This document shows, piece by piece, positions 11,003-21,034 of a stretch of 64,000 bases of DNA. The notes beneath the pieces were generated by a model. That model saw only the letters and a list, made by a program, of their open reading frames with translations, did no database searches and was not told the origin of the DNA. Positions within the stretch are counted from its first letter, which is position 1. The number at the start of each line of letters is the position of its first letter. The stretch comes from Psychrobacter sp. JCM 18901 (GTDB taxonomy: Bacteria; Pseudomonadota; Gammaproteobacteria; Pseudomonadales; Moraxellaceae): NCBI RefSeq assembly GCF_000586435.1, contig NZ_BAWH01000006.1, forward strand, positions 62,001-126,000, written 5' to 3'. Position numbers and translations under genes: made by a program.

Positions 11003-11051
11003 AATCATCTTCCTTGATTGATAGACAAAATTATTTAAACAATATTTATTA

Positions 11052-12218
11052 TCAGGCTATTTCTTCATATATTGCAGTGACTTCCTCTAAAGTCATATCT
11101 TTGGGATTGGTTGCGATTAGTCGTGCATAGGTATTGATGACTATGCCTGCTAGGGCAGGAATATCGTTCTTTGTAATATCCAATTCACTCAAACGGTATT
11201 TAAGACCACTGTTTTCCAAAAACATTTTTAGTTGACTAATAAATGAAGTCGCTGCGTCTAAATCTGTCATTCCAGCTGTTTGAGTAGGCATGACAGCACG
11301 AGCAAGCTCTGCGTATAGAGGAGCAGCTTCTGATAAGTTAAATGTAAAAACACCGCACATGACGAGTGCATTAGCATGTCCATGTGGAATGTGGAAGTTA
11401 ATACTAAGGGGATAGGAGAGCCCGTGAACAGCGGCTACAGAGGCATTGACGAAGGCAATGCCTGCCAGTGTGGAACCTAACAGCATATCGGCACGAGCAT
11501 CAATATCATTACCTTTGTTTAATACTTTTTCAAAATTATTCCAAAGCATTTGTAAGCCTTTTAGGGCTAATGCATCTGAAATAGGATTCTTTTTAGTACG
11601 ACTTGTATAGGCCTCAATACAATGCACCATGGCATCAAGCGCGGTTGCTGCAGTGATATGACGTGGTAATTTTAGTGTCAGTGTTGCATCTAAAATGGCG
11701 ACGTCAGGTAGGATTTTAGGAGTATAAATGGCTTTTTTTACTGCCATTTTTTTGCGGTAATCACGGAGACAAAGGTAGACTCTGCGCCCGTACCAGCAGT
11801 GGTCGGTATGGCAAATAGTGGTAGTTTTTTTGAAACCACTAATATCTTTATCCAAAATATCATTAACGGACTGAAAGTCGTTTGGATACAAGGCGACAAT
11901 CTTTGCTGTATCGATAGAGCTTCCGCCCCCTAAGCCAATGATCAAGTCACATTGATTGTCTCTTGCAAGCTCAATAGCGCTTTCAACAATTTCAATAGGT
12001 GGGTCAGGAACGACATTATCGAACACAACGACATTAACACCTGCTTCCTGTAAGGATTGCTGGGCGATATCGACATAGCCTAATTCGGAGATACCAGCAT
12101 CTGTAATAATGATGGCTGAGGTGGCAGAATGTTGTTTTGCTAAAACACCTAGCTTTTGGCGCATGCTGTCAGCTTCGCTGACAATATGACCATTAGTATA
12201 AAATTCAATCCCTGTCAT
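11052..12218 (-). CDS. Iron-containing alcohol dehydrogenase
   Basis: NAD(P)-dependent group III alcohol dehydrogenase, about 389 residues. Visible: the nucleotide-binding GLGGGSSID near residue 95, PTTAGTGAES after repair, and metal ligands in TALDAMVHCIEAY, AVHGLSYPL and IPHGHANAL. Two compensating indels in A7 runs (minus strand, near 11827 and 11744) scramble about 28 residues between GFKK and MAVKK; the repaired frame restores the family motif. The open frame extends to 12314, but AAGGAAG lies seven bases upstream of the ATG at 12218, which is the better start. It is followed by the lactonase gene. Confidence 0.85.
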   Translation of the reverse strand: MTGIEFYTNGHIVSEADSMRQKLGVLAKQHSATSAIIITDAGISELGYVDIAQQSLQEAGVNVVVFDNVVPDPPIEIVESAIELARDNQCDLIIGLGGGSSIDTAKIVALYPNDFQSVNDILDKDISGFKKTTTICHTDHCWYGRRVYLCLRDYRKKMAVKKAIYTPKILPDVAILDATLTLKLPRHITAATALDAMVHCIEAYTSRTKKNPISDALALKGLQMLWNNFEKVLNKGNDIDARADMLLGSTLAGIAFVNASVAAVHGLSYPLSINFHIPHGHANALVMCGVFTFNLSEAAPLYAELARAVMPTQTAGMTDLDAATSFISQLKMFLENSGLKYRLSELDITKNDIPALAGIVINTYARLIATNPKDMTLEEVTAIYEEIA

Positions 12219-12702
12219 TCTGTTCTTCCTTGTATATATATACTCACTTATTGAGAACAAACGATGCAAAAGTAAGAGTGCTTTTATATCGGTTAGACTC
12301 TTATAAAGCGTCAATGCTTTTCAAGCGTATTAGGTAACTACTTACCTTATTAACATTTTTACTTTCAATACATTTTTCACAAGAGCAGTGAGCTGCAAAA
12401 AAACGTATTAAAAGATTCTAGGTACCAGAAAAGTAAGCAATATCTGAATTTTTTTAGCATACTTAACTAGCCGATGTTTGTAAGGTATTACATTATCACA
12501 AACGTTAGAGAATAGTCATTAAATGATTTGACAGATATCATTTTAGTTGCTAATTTCAGATGAATGTTTAGGTGTACGTTAAGTATATATTGACCTAGTT
12601 ATCTATAACTACTGCTAATGGCGTATTTAACTTACCTGTCAAATATTATAAAAACATAAATTAAATTAATGAACTTATGACTACTATCAAAAGGAATTGA
12701 TA
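12219..12702. other. Intergenic region between divergent alcohol dehydrogenase and dctP
   Basis: AT-rich, no credible gene. It must carry the promoters of both divergent units. I could not assign a clear sigma-70 promoter or an operator. Confidence 0.5.
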
Positions 12703-13749
12703 ATGAAATTAGCACCCATTTTTTTCGATAAGTGTGCTAGCCGCGATGAGCCTTTTAGGTTGTTCAAACCAATCCAGTAATGGTACGACTTCCTCAGAAG
12801 AAGCCACTGTTTTACGTTTCTCACATTTCTATCCTGCAACATCTGATATTAATAAAGAGATTTTTGAACCTTGGGCAAAAAAAATCGAAGCTGATTCGGG
12901 TGGGCGTCTCAAAGTTGAAGTATACCCTTCAGCCACTATTAGCAAAGCAGATACAGCTTATGAGTCTGCTGTTAAAGGAACGATTGATATTGGCTCTCAA
13001 GTCCAAGGTTATACGAGTGTCGATTCCCACTATCTCAGATTGCAGAGCTTCCAGGATTATCTAACTCATCAACACAAACAGGCTGTATGCTGCAAACCTT
13101 ATATGACAATGGTACGATTGCTGACGAGTATGAAGATTCACACTTGCTCTTTATGTTTGCCACAGGACCTGGAACCTTACACAGTACTAACAAATTGATC
13201 AGAACTCCTGAGGATATGAGAGGTATGCGTATTCGTAGGCCTTCAGCAGTTGCAGGTGACATCATTGAAAGTATGGGAGCTTCTCCTGTGGGGCTACCTG
13301 CCAATGATATATATACTTCTTTACAGCGTGGTGTAGTTGATGGATTAAGCTTTCCATGGGAAGCTATGGAGACTTTCAAACTAAATGAGTTGACGAAGTA
13401 TCACACTAATATGCCATTTTATAGTTCTGCTTTAATGGTAACTATGAATAAAGCTAAGTATGAAGGTCTGCCAGAGGACTTGAAACAAGTTATTGATGAC
13501 AATTCAGGTATGGCGCTTAGCAAGAAAGTAGGGGCTATGTGGGATAAGACTTATTCAACGCAGTTACAAGCAGCTATCGACCAAGGAGACGAAGTTGTCG
13601 ATATCTTAGACCCACTCAATGACCCAGACTGGAAAGGCCCACTTGAAAAAGGTACAAAGAAATATCTTGATGATGTGGAGTCTTTAGGACTAGATGCTTA
13701 CGGGGTCTATGATAAGGCGAAAGAAGCTAGTGTGGTCTGTAAAGTATAA
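12703..13749 (+). CDS. dctP: TRAP transporter solute-binding lipoprotein, DctP family
   Basis: Periplasmic receptor that captures an organic acid for a TRAP symporter. AAGGAA lies six bases before the ATG at 12703. After removing one T from the run at 12720-12726 the N-terminus becomes a lipoprotein signal with lipobox LLGC, so the protein is probably lipid-anchored. A second indel near 13018 (a G missing) breaks the frame. The restored protein is about 348 residues, with the DctP features GMRIRRP near residue 177 (the Arg that binds the carboxylate) and DGLSFPWE. No DctQ or DctM membrane gene is next to it, so it must use components encoded elsewhere. Confidence 0.85.
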
Positions 13750-13794
13750 TCTTATAAAATTTTTAGCTAAAATATAGCTGAACTGACTAAACTG

Positions 13795-13827
13795 AAAAAG
13801 CCCCAACTTTAAGCTGAGGCTTTTTTT
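13795..13827 (+). terminator. Terminator of dctP
   Basis: AAAAAGCCCC and GGCTTTTTTT form a hairpin with a T tract, starting about 45 bases after the stop. Confidence 0.7.
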
Positions 13828-13855
13828 GTTTTTCTGATTCTAACTATTTTAAGAT

Positions 13856-14176
13856 TTACCTACCTAGGACAAGCTGTCCACCAGAAAAACTGATACACCC
13901 GTCACAAAACCAAAAATCTAAACGTCTTGCATAAGGTACATCTGCTGGGACATCTAACTGATAGGGACGACCACAGTACTCACAGTGTACGTCATCTAAA
14001 TAAACCTGACATTTTGCAAGCGTAGCAAATAATGCATCAAGCTCCATGTTGTGGTCATAACAAAGCAGTTCCAAATGCGCTATATAATTACTGGGCGATA
14101 CATAGGACCAATATGCATGGCACAAACGCTTTGCTGCACCCTCTAGAGCTAAATCAAAGACGAAGTTCATACTCAT
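13856..14176 (-). CDS. Small zinc-ribbon-like protein of the integrated element
   Basis: About 106 residues, unrecognised. The C-terminal half has CEYC and, about 28 residues on, CDGC, which could hold one zinc. The open frame extends upstream to 14278, but AAGGAGGA sits five bases before the ATG at 14176, so that start is chosen. It follows the previous small gene by ten bases in the same direction, so they are probably co-transcribed downstream of the integrase. Function unknown; perhaps cargo of the mobile element. Confidence 0.6.
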   Translation of the reverse strand: MSMNFVFDLALEGAAKRLCHAYWSYVSPSNYIAHLELLCYDHNMELDALFATLAKCQVYLDDVHCEYCGRPYQLDVPADVPYARRLDFWFCDGCISFSGGQLVLGR

Positions 14177-14186
14177 AATATCCTCC

Positions 14187-14477
14187 TTAGTATCCATAGC
14201 CAGTGTGTGGTAAAAGTCCGTAAAGCGCACTCTGTAGCTGACCACGCATCTCATCAACGACATAGTCAGGATTAGCATCTAAGCGCTTCTGAACCCATAT
14301 GCGCAGCGCCATATGATTATCAAAGCAACTATCCACATTTAAGAAACGAGCCAAACCACTACCTGACTGAATACAGAGCTCACAAATGAGATAGTTAGCA
14401 ATATTATCTGCGCCATTACTGACATAGCCACTAGGTTTAAACGTCGCATGCAGTTTATCGTAATCAATCATTTTCAT
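14187..14477 (-). CDS. Small protein of unknown function overlapping the integrase 3' end
   Basis: About 96 residues beginning MKMIDYDKLH, with one CELC pair and no recognised domain. The ATG at 14477 (or 14471) lies inside the last codons of the integrase gene, so translation is probably coupled. An upstream extension of the frame to 14549 lies entirely inside the integrase and is not credible. It is next to another small Cys-containing protein and probably belongs to the same element. Confidence 0.55.
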   Translation of the reverse strand: MKMIDYDKLHATFKPSGYVSNGADNIANYLICELCIQSGSGLARFLNVDSCFDNHMALRIWVQKRLDANPDYVVDEMRGQLQSALYGLLPHTGYGY

Positions 14478-15671
14478 TGTGAGGCCCCTTATCGGTAGAT
14501 ACCTGAGCAATCTGACTGCGATTGACCAATGCTTCAAATGCACTACCATCCTGTCGAGTCATGTTCGGTACGTAACGGCTATAAGTGTTGAACAGCATCT
14601 TGGTTGTAGAATGCCCCATTTGACTGGCAATCCACTCAGGACTTTCGCCAGCAGCTAACCATAGTGTTGCTGCGGTATGACGAGTCTGATAAGCATTGCG
14701 CTTCTTCAGACCTAAAATCTTAAGAGTAGGGTGCCAAACACGCTTATTCACGTTGTTATAATCAAGTGGTTCACCTGTATGTGCGCAAAACACATAATCA
14801 GATCGCTTATAAGTGATGGCCTGCTGTTCCTTCAGAGCATCGTAGACCCAAGGTGACATTTGAATCGCACGGTAAGATTCTTGAGTTTTAGGAGGAACAA
14901 TTTTGCCTTTAACATAAGCTTGTTTGATCACAATCTCACGTCGATTAAAGTCAATGTTCTCCCACGTCAACCCATCAATCTCACTCGTACGCATCCCTGT
15001 GAAAAAAACGTACCAGATAATAATTGCGATAGTCTGCTCTCACACCATTGATAAACGTCCAAACCTCATTCAGTGTGAATGGTTGAATATCTGTTTTAGG
15101 CTGTTTGAGCGCATTGATATCGTAATAGGGATTATCAAATTGATAGCGTTTAGCCGCTTCTTTTAGTATCATACCTAAAGGTACCATGATCGAATTGATG
15201 CGTGCCGCTGACAGATGTTTGTTAGCTTTTCCGTACGTTACTTTGGCGAGCGATGAACGGAAGGCTAATACATCTGTCTTTTTTTATGAGATGAATGGGC
15301 TTAGTCCCAAACTTAACAATCAAGTACATATCGATAATCTCCTTTATTTTGCGCTTATAAGTATCACGCCATTCAATTTCTTTTTCAGAGAACCATAATT
15401 CTGCAAACTGTTCAAAAGAGGGCGTATCGGTACTAATGCATTCCTTGCGATCGTTTAACGCTACCATCTGTGCCGCTTTATCACTTTTTGGAAAGTACTT
15501 AGCGTAATTGAACAGTCCTAAGATGATTTCTGCTTTCATTTTCTCAGCCACCTTCTCAAGCTTCTTACGATTCGCTGGTGTGTCTGTCAGGTTTGTCGTC
15601 TCCCGACAGCGTATACCCATGTAATAAAAATCTACAACCAGCTTGCCGTATCTACTTCTGATACTAGCCAT
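14464..15671 (-). CDS. int: Tyrosine site-specific integrase
   Basis: Phage-type recombinase of about 401 residues after removing one base from each of two 7-base runs (near 15290 and 15003). The N-terminus (MASIRSRYGKLVVDF, GIRCRET) matches the short arm-binding domain of the DUF3596 group. The catalytic domain has the first Arg in GMRTSEIDGL, the YQTRHTAATLW box, the MGHSTTKM His and the Tyr in FNTYSRY. The gene lies 11 bases after an excisionase-like gene and about 800 bases from the 3' end of tRNA-Val, a usual target for this family. Confidence 0.9.
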
Positions 15672-15682
15672 TCTATTTCTCC

Positions 15683-15898
15683 TTATTGAAGTGCCATAGC
15701 ATTGACGCTACCGGCGATCCCAGTGCGCATATCTTTTTCGATTTCTTCCCAAATGTACAAAATCTTACGACCACCAAATGGACGTATGTAATGAATACCC
15801 TCGATAAGCACACTATCCTTGAGTTCATTGCGGATAGTACGAGGGTTGTATTTAATGAGCTCAGAAAGCTCTTGGGTAGTCAGGTAGGTATGTGACAT
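15683..15898 (-). CDS. Excisionase-like small DNA-binding protein
   Basis: 71 residues. The N-terminus, TTQELSELIKYNPRTIRNEL, fits a winged-helix/MerR-like DNA-binding fold, followed by basic residues and GGRKILYIWEEIE. Position directly upstream of the integrase and the short length fit a recombination directionality factor. AAGGAAC lies upstream of the ATG at 15898. Gene type is inferred from size, context and the helix-turn-helix-like start; the family is not certain. Confidence 0.6.
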   Translation of the reverse strand: MSHTYLTTQELSELIKYNPRTIRNELKDSVLIEGIHYIRPFGGRKILYIWEEIEKDMRTGIAGSVNAMALQ

Positions 15899-15919
15899 AA
15901 TATGTTCCTTATATAAAGT

Positions 15920-15980
15920 TTAACCATAATGGTACTTTTAAATACCATAGTTGTAATTTACCATAAATTTATAACTATGC
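15920..15980. promoter_or_regulatory. Candidate operator region between the excisionase-like and XRE genes
   Basis: The short divergent intergenic region holds the palindrome ACCATAATGGT (15923-15933), two more ACCATA copies (15944 and 15960), and an inverted pair CCATAGTTGTAA / TTATAACTATGC (15945-15956 and 15968-15979). Such repeats between a regulator and the genes it faces usually are its binding sites. Binding by the adjacent XRE protein is inferred. Confidence 0.45.
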
Positions 15981-16015
15981 AAGTACTTTTTATAATTATA
16001 ATTGGAGTTTATAGG

Positions 16016-16243
16016 ATGATAGTTAACCATCTCCCAACTTTGTTAGCTGAAAGAAGGCTAAAGGTAGCGGATGCTGTACGAGCAACAGGGGTAAGCAAGA
16101 CGACATTACATAAGATATATAACGATCAATCATCTAGAATTGATTTTGATACTATAGATAAGCTTTGTGAGTATTTAGACGTAGAGGTAGGGGATATTTT
16201 TGAATATATAAAAGATGATAAAGAGGAAAATACTCAGAAATAG
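16016..16243 (+). CDS. XRE/Cro-type transcriptional regulator
   Basis: 75-residue single-domain helix-turn-helix protein (LAERRLKVADAVRATGVSKT, then LHKIYN and a CEYLDVEVGDIFEYI end) of the small Cro/C1 type often seen as a phage or element regulator. GGAG precedes the ATG at 16016; the open frame extends to 15929 but lacks a ribosome site there. It is divergent from the excisionase-integrase unit and probably controls it. Confidence 0.8.
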   Translation: MIVNHLPTLLAERRLKVADAVRATGVSKTTLHKIYNDQSSRIDFDTIDKLCEYLDVEVGDIFEYIKDDKEENTQK

Positions 16244-16309
16244 GTTTTAGCTTACAGCTTAAAGTAGAGGTCAAAAAGAGGGTTTTAATTTTAATGGTTT
16301 TTAAGGGTC

Positions 16310-16343
16310 GGTCACGTTTTGGTCACCATTTGGTCACCGTCAC
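16310..16343. repeat. Three GGTCAC direct repeats with exact 11-bp spacing
   Basis: GGTCAC starts at 16310, 16321 and 16332, each 11 bases apart, followed by a GTCAC at 16339. The tract lies between the element's regulator and tRNA-Val. The helical-turn spacing suggests a protein-binding array, for example integrase arm sites, but this is not shown. Confidence 0.5.
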
Positions 16344-16436
16344 TTTTTTAAATGATTTAAATCTGATTGTATAATCATGACTATGAGTCGATATAAGCAA
16401 GTATTTTCCGCTACAGCCCATATTTCACGGACAAAA

Positions 16437-16466
16437 AAAAGCCCCAATCTTAAGATTGGGGCTTTT
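16437..16466. terminator. Terminator downstream of tRNA-Val
   Basis: A perfect 15-bp inverted repeat (AAAAGCCCCAATCTT and its complement) lies seven bases beyond the tRNA 3' end. It probably ends the tRNA transcript on the minus strand and could work in both directions. Confidence 0.7.
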
Positions 16467-16472
16467 CGAATC

Positions 16473-16549
<77 letters not shown>

Positions 16550-16861
16550 ATTTAGGTTGAGCATTTTAGCAAGTTTCTCAGACTTTGCAAGTCTTTTTTT
16601 AGCATAAACCTCTTTTATTATCATAATATTTGGTATTTAGTCTGATATTAGCTATTGGGACGTATTTTTGTGTATATCTACTAAACATTAAATTTAAACA
16701 GTTTAGTTTTTATTGTTAATAACAGTGGTGATGCTAATGATTAGACCCTTATAACTGGTATGATGTCTCTCTAAATAATGCGATCATCATGATGATAATG
16801 ACTTAAAGTTAATCATGCTTAGTAAACGTTAAACAAATATTAAAAACAGTTGGAGAATAAC
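16550..16861. other. Intergenic region between tRNA-Val and the glutathionyl-hydroquinone reductase
   Basis: No gene or strong structure is seen. It must hold the tRNA promoter (minus) and the reductase promoter (plus). Confidence 0.5.
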
Positions 16862-17838
16862 ATGGGTCTCTTGGTAGACGGGCAGTGGCAAGACAAATGG
16901 TATGAGACAAAAGAGAGTGGCGGCCGCTTTCAGCGTGAAGATGCTGGTTTTAGAAACTGGGTAACGGTAGATGGTAGTGCAGGGCCTACAGGTATTGAGG
17001 CTTTAAAGCCGAACCTGACCGCTATCATCTATATGTGTCGCTAGCCTGTCCTTGGGCACACCGTACCCTTATCTACCGCAAGCTCAAAGGCTTAGAAGAT
17101 ATCATTCCGCTATCTGTAGTACATCCATATATGGGTGAGTATGGTTGGACATTTGCAGAAGGTGCAGGCGTCGTTGCTGACCCAGTTATCAATGCAGACT
17201 ATGCCTATGAGCTGTATACCAAGGCCAAGCCAGACTATACAGGCCGTGTCACAGTACCTATCTTATGGGATAAAAAAACAAACACAATCGTGAGTAATGA
17301 GTCATCTGAAATTATTCGCATGTTTAACTCTGCCTTTGATGAGGTTGGTGCGCTAGCAGGTGATTTTGTGCCAGCAGAGTTATTACAAGAAATTGATGAT
17401 ATCAATACCTTTGTCTATTCAACTATTAATAATGGCGTGTACAAGACAGGATTCTCTACCACACAAGAGGCTTACGAAGAGGCTGTGATTGAGCTATTTG
17501 CGGCATTAGATACACTTGAGACGCGCTTAGCACATCAGCGTTATCTAACAGGTAGCACCATAACTGAAGCAGATTGGCGACTATTTACGACGTTGGTTCG
17601 TTTTGATGCTGTTTATGTTGGGCACTTTAAATGCAATCTGCGTCGTATCGTTGACTATCCAAATCTTTGGGGCTATCTGCGTGATTTATATCAGGTACCT
17701 GGTATCTCAGAGACAGTAAATATGAATCATATCAAGCAGCATTATTACACCAGTCATGCCAATATTAATCCCACATGTATTGTCCCTGCTGGCCCAGTGA
17801 TTGATTTTAATGAGCCACATGATCGTGCACGTCTATAG
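16862..17838 (+). CDS. Glutathionyl-hydroquinone reductase (GST superfamily, Xi class)
   Basis: Reduces S-glutathionyl-hydroquinones and related conjugates in the cytosol. About 325 residues after restoring a G near 17000. The catalytic Cys lies in SLACPWAHRTL, followed by VVHPYMGEYGWTF and the thioredoxin-fold VPILWDKKTNTIVSNESSEI; the C-terminal all-helical domain ends near DEPHDR-type residues. These match the YqjG/EcmB family. GGAGAATAAC precedes the ATG at 16862, which is preferred to the slightly longer frame. A strong terminator follows immediately, so the gene is monocistronic. Confidence 0.9.
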
Positions 17839-17865
17839 TTTTATTTTAATAGAGTAACCGCATAA

Positions 17866-17901
17866 AAAAGCCCCAGCTACTAATAGGTAGCTGGGGCTTT
17901 T
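17866..17901. terminator. Terminator between the GST-family reductase and hemB
   Basis: A perfect 15-bp stem (AAAAGCCCCAGCTAC) with a TAATAG loop, between convergent genes; suited to both strands. Confidence 0.8.
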
Positions 17902-17928
17902 ACATTATAAAAGGTAGTTTAACTACTA

Positions 17929-18945
<1,017 letters not shown>

Positions 18946-19068
18946 TTATGATTGTTTTAATAGTTATCATGTTACATGGTTAAAATAATATCGCTATAAG
19001 CGGTATTTTATAGAATTAGCTTATCAAAATCTGTGCTTTATAAGTGGCTTTATACAAAGAAAGCTTAT

Positions 19069-19098
19069 ATAAAGAGAGCCTGCATAAAGTGAGCCTAC
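19069..19098. repeat. Two tandem 15-bp units
   Basis: ATAAAGAGAGCCTGC is followed directly by ATAAAGTGAGCCTAC (13 of 15 identical) in the gap upstream of hemB. Further degenerate copies may precede it. No function is suggested. Confidence 0.5.
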
Positions 19099-19128
19099 TA
19101 TAACCAAAAGACGTTAATAAAAGCAAAA

Positions 19129-19156
19129 AGCCCTACCAAGTTAAGTCGGCAGGGCT
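19129..19156 (-). terminator. Terminator of the RND pump operon
   Basis: On the minus strand AGCCCTGCC and GGTAGGGCT pair around a ten-base loop, followed by five T, about 65 bases after the outer membrane gene. Confidence 0.65.
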
Positions 19157-19219
19157 GACGATACTTATCGACTATCAACGTAAAGATACGATTACGTCAC
19201 GAGATTATGAGCCCATCAT

Positions 19220-21034
19220 TTAAGGCTCGACAATCTGTGTCACAGGCACTTGTTCAACGCTCGCATCATTGAAGCGAGTCTCTTCAGTCACCACACCGAC
19301 AGCTGCATCTTTTCTACCATCATCATTCACATCGACGATGGCGGTAGGTTCAAAAGTGGTGGTTTTTGTCGTTTGAGATTGCTTGATGGCGACAGCTTCT
19401 TGCGGGGTAGTCACACGCGCTGAACCAGCTGCTTTGATGGCATTTGTCGCTTTGGTTTTTGCACTAGTAGCAGTTCCAGTGACAATCTGCGCCAAGTTGG
19501 TGTGCTGCGGTACAGGAATGACAGACGGTACATCAAGATTCGCTCCGCCACCAAGCGCTTGGTACAGCTCAATCTGGCTAACGATTTTCTGTAGCTCTAA
19601 ATCTAGGATACCTTGCTGAGTAGAGAACAGTGAACGCTGCGCATCAAGTACGTCTAAGTAATTGTCCAGACCTGCTTTAAAGCGCGCATCTGCTATCTGA
19701 TAGGTCTGCTCAAAATTATCTTGCAGACGATACTGCGCTTCTAACTGCTCACCAAGAGTTGCACGAGTAGCAAGTACATCTGACACTTCGCGGAATGCCG
19801 TTTGGATAGAGCTCTCATAGCTAGCAAGCGTTTGTTCACGTTCGATTTGAGCCACATCATAGTTGGCATCTAGACGGCCTGCATCAAAGATAGGGACGCT
19901 AATGCTAGGTCCAAACGACCAGCCAACGGCACCATTTTTGAACAAGTCATTTAGGCTGCCGCTACTGACGCCCACACTACTGGTTAAGCTAATAGATGGG
20001 AAGTAAGAGGCACGGGCCACTTCGATATTTGCACCAGCCGCTTTTAGATTGTATTCCGCTTGTAGTACGTCAGGACGATAACGTAGTAATTCACTTGGTA
20101 GACCGGCATTAAATATCTGCTGGCTAGTGATATTGCTGACAGCAGGTGTTGGGATAAGCTCGTTTGGAATAGCGCCACCAACCAAGTACTGCAATGCATT
20201 GCGTGATTGGAGAACGCTGGTCTGTGCACGTAATACGGCAAGCTTGGCACTCTCTAATGAGGCAGCAGCCTGCAATGAAGGCAGTTTTGCGTCAATACCT
20301 GCTTCAAAACGTTTATCCGCGATAAATAGCGAACGCTCACGACTCTCGACTGTAGCTTCAGCCAGTTTTAACTGTGCCAAGCTGTAGCTTAGATTGGCGT
20401 AGCTTTGCGCAATATTACTAATTAAGCTGATTTGAGTAGAATCTTTCGCCGCTGTCGTCGCCAAGAAATTCTGCAATGCTTGGTCTTTTAGGCTGGCAAT
20501 TTTACCCCAAAAATCCAGCTCATAATTTGCCAATCCTAGATCGACATTATAGCCACTACTAGGATTTTTGTCTTTTGCGTTTTGTGCTGAACGAGTGTAA
20601 CCAGCACTGCCATTAATAGCAGGTAAGTCATTAATATCGGTAATCTGATACTGTGCACGTGCTTTTTCAATCGCTAGGCGCGCACTCTCAAAGTCTTTGT
20701 TTTTTTCAAGACCGAGAGCAATCAGACCTTTTAGACGCTCATCGCTATAAAAATTCTGCCAGCGTTGACTGGCAATGCTTGCTTGGTCAGCACTACTGAC
20801 AGTCTCTTTATCAAATGCACCGTAAGATTGCTGCATAGGGAAATTCGGCTCTGCTAGCACAGGACGCATATCCGCTTTTGGAATGGTGTTACAAGCGGCC
20901 ATGCTGATTGCCAATGCAGTCAGCCCTAACAGGCGGCCACTGTTTTTGCGCAAACGAGATAGTGCTGGCTGCGCATCGATAGCTGTAATAGCTACCGATG
21001 ACGAGTTAGTGATAGATGTTTTTTGAGCACTCAT
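19220..21034 (-). CDS. RND efflux outer membrane lipoprotein (OprM/AdeK type) with a C-terminal extension
   Basis: Trimeric outer membrane channel of the tripartite pump, 604 residues, intact. The signal has a long polar N-region and a lipobox ending at Cys48 (SMAAC). Two tandem OEP repeats follow; LRYRPDVLQAEYNLKAAGA and the YLDVLDAQRSL block are typical. The conserved part ends near QALGGG (about residue 497). A further 105 residues follow that OprM and AdeK lack: an Ala/Thr/Lys-rich stretch, then DVNDDGRKD (about 568-576), which resembles a calcium-binding EF-hand/dockerin loop. The start overlaps the transporter stop (ATGA). Confidence 0.9.
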   Translation of the reverse strand: MSAQKTSITNSSSVAITAIDAQPALSRLRKNSGRLLGLTALAISMAACNTIPKADMRPVLAEPNFPMQQSYGAFDKETVSSADQASIASQRWQNFYSDERLKGLIALGLEKNKDFESARLAIEKARAQYQITDINDLPAINGSAGYTRSAQNAKDKNPSSGYNVDLGLANYELDFWGKIASLKDQALQNFLATTAAKDSTQISLISNIAQSYANLSYSLAQLKLAEATVESRERSLFIADKRFEAGIDAKLPSLQAAASLESAKLAVLRAQTSVLQSRNALQYLVGGAIPNELIPTPAVSNITSQQIFNAGLPSELLRYRPDVLQAEYNLKAAGANIEVARASYFPSISLTSSVGVSSGSLNDLFKNGAVGWSFGPSISVPIFDAGRLDANYDVAQIEREQTLASYESSIQTAFREVSDVLATRATLGEQLEAQYRLQDNFEQTYQIADARFKAGLDNYLDVLDAQRSLFSTQQGILDLELQKIVSQIELYQALGGGANLDVPSVIPVPQHTNLAQIVTGTATSAKTKATNAIKAAGSARVTTPQEAVAIKQSQTTKTTTFEPTAIVDVNDDGRKDAAVGVVTEETRFNDASVEQVPVTQIVEP

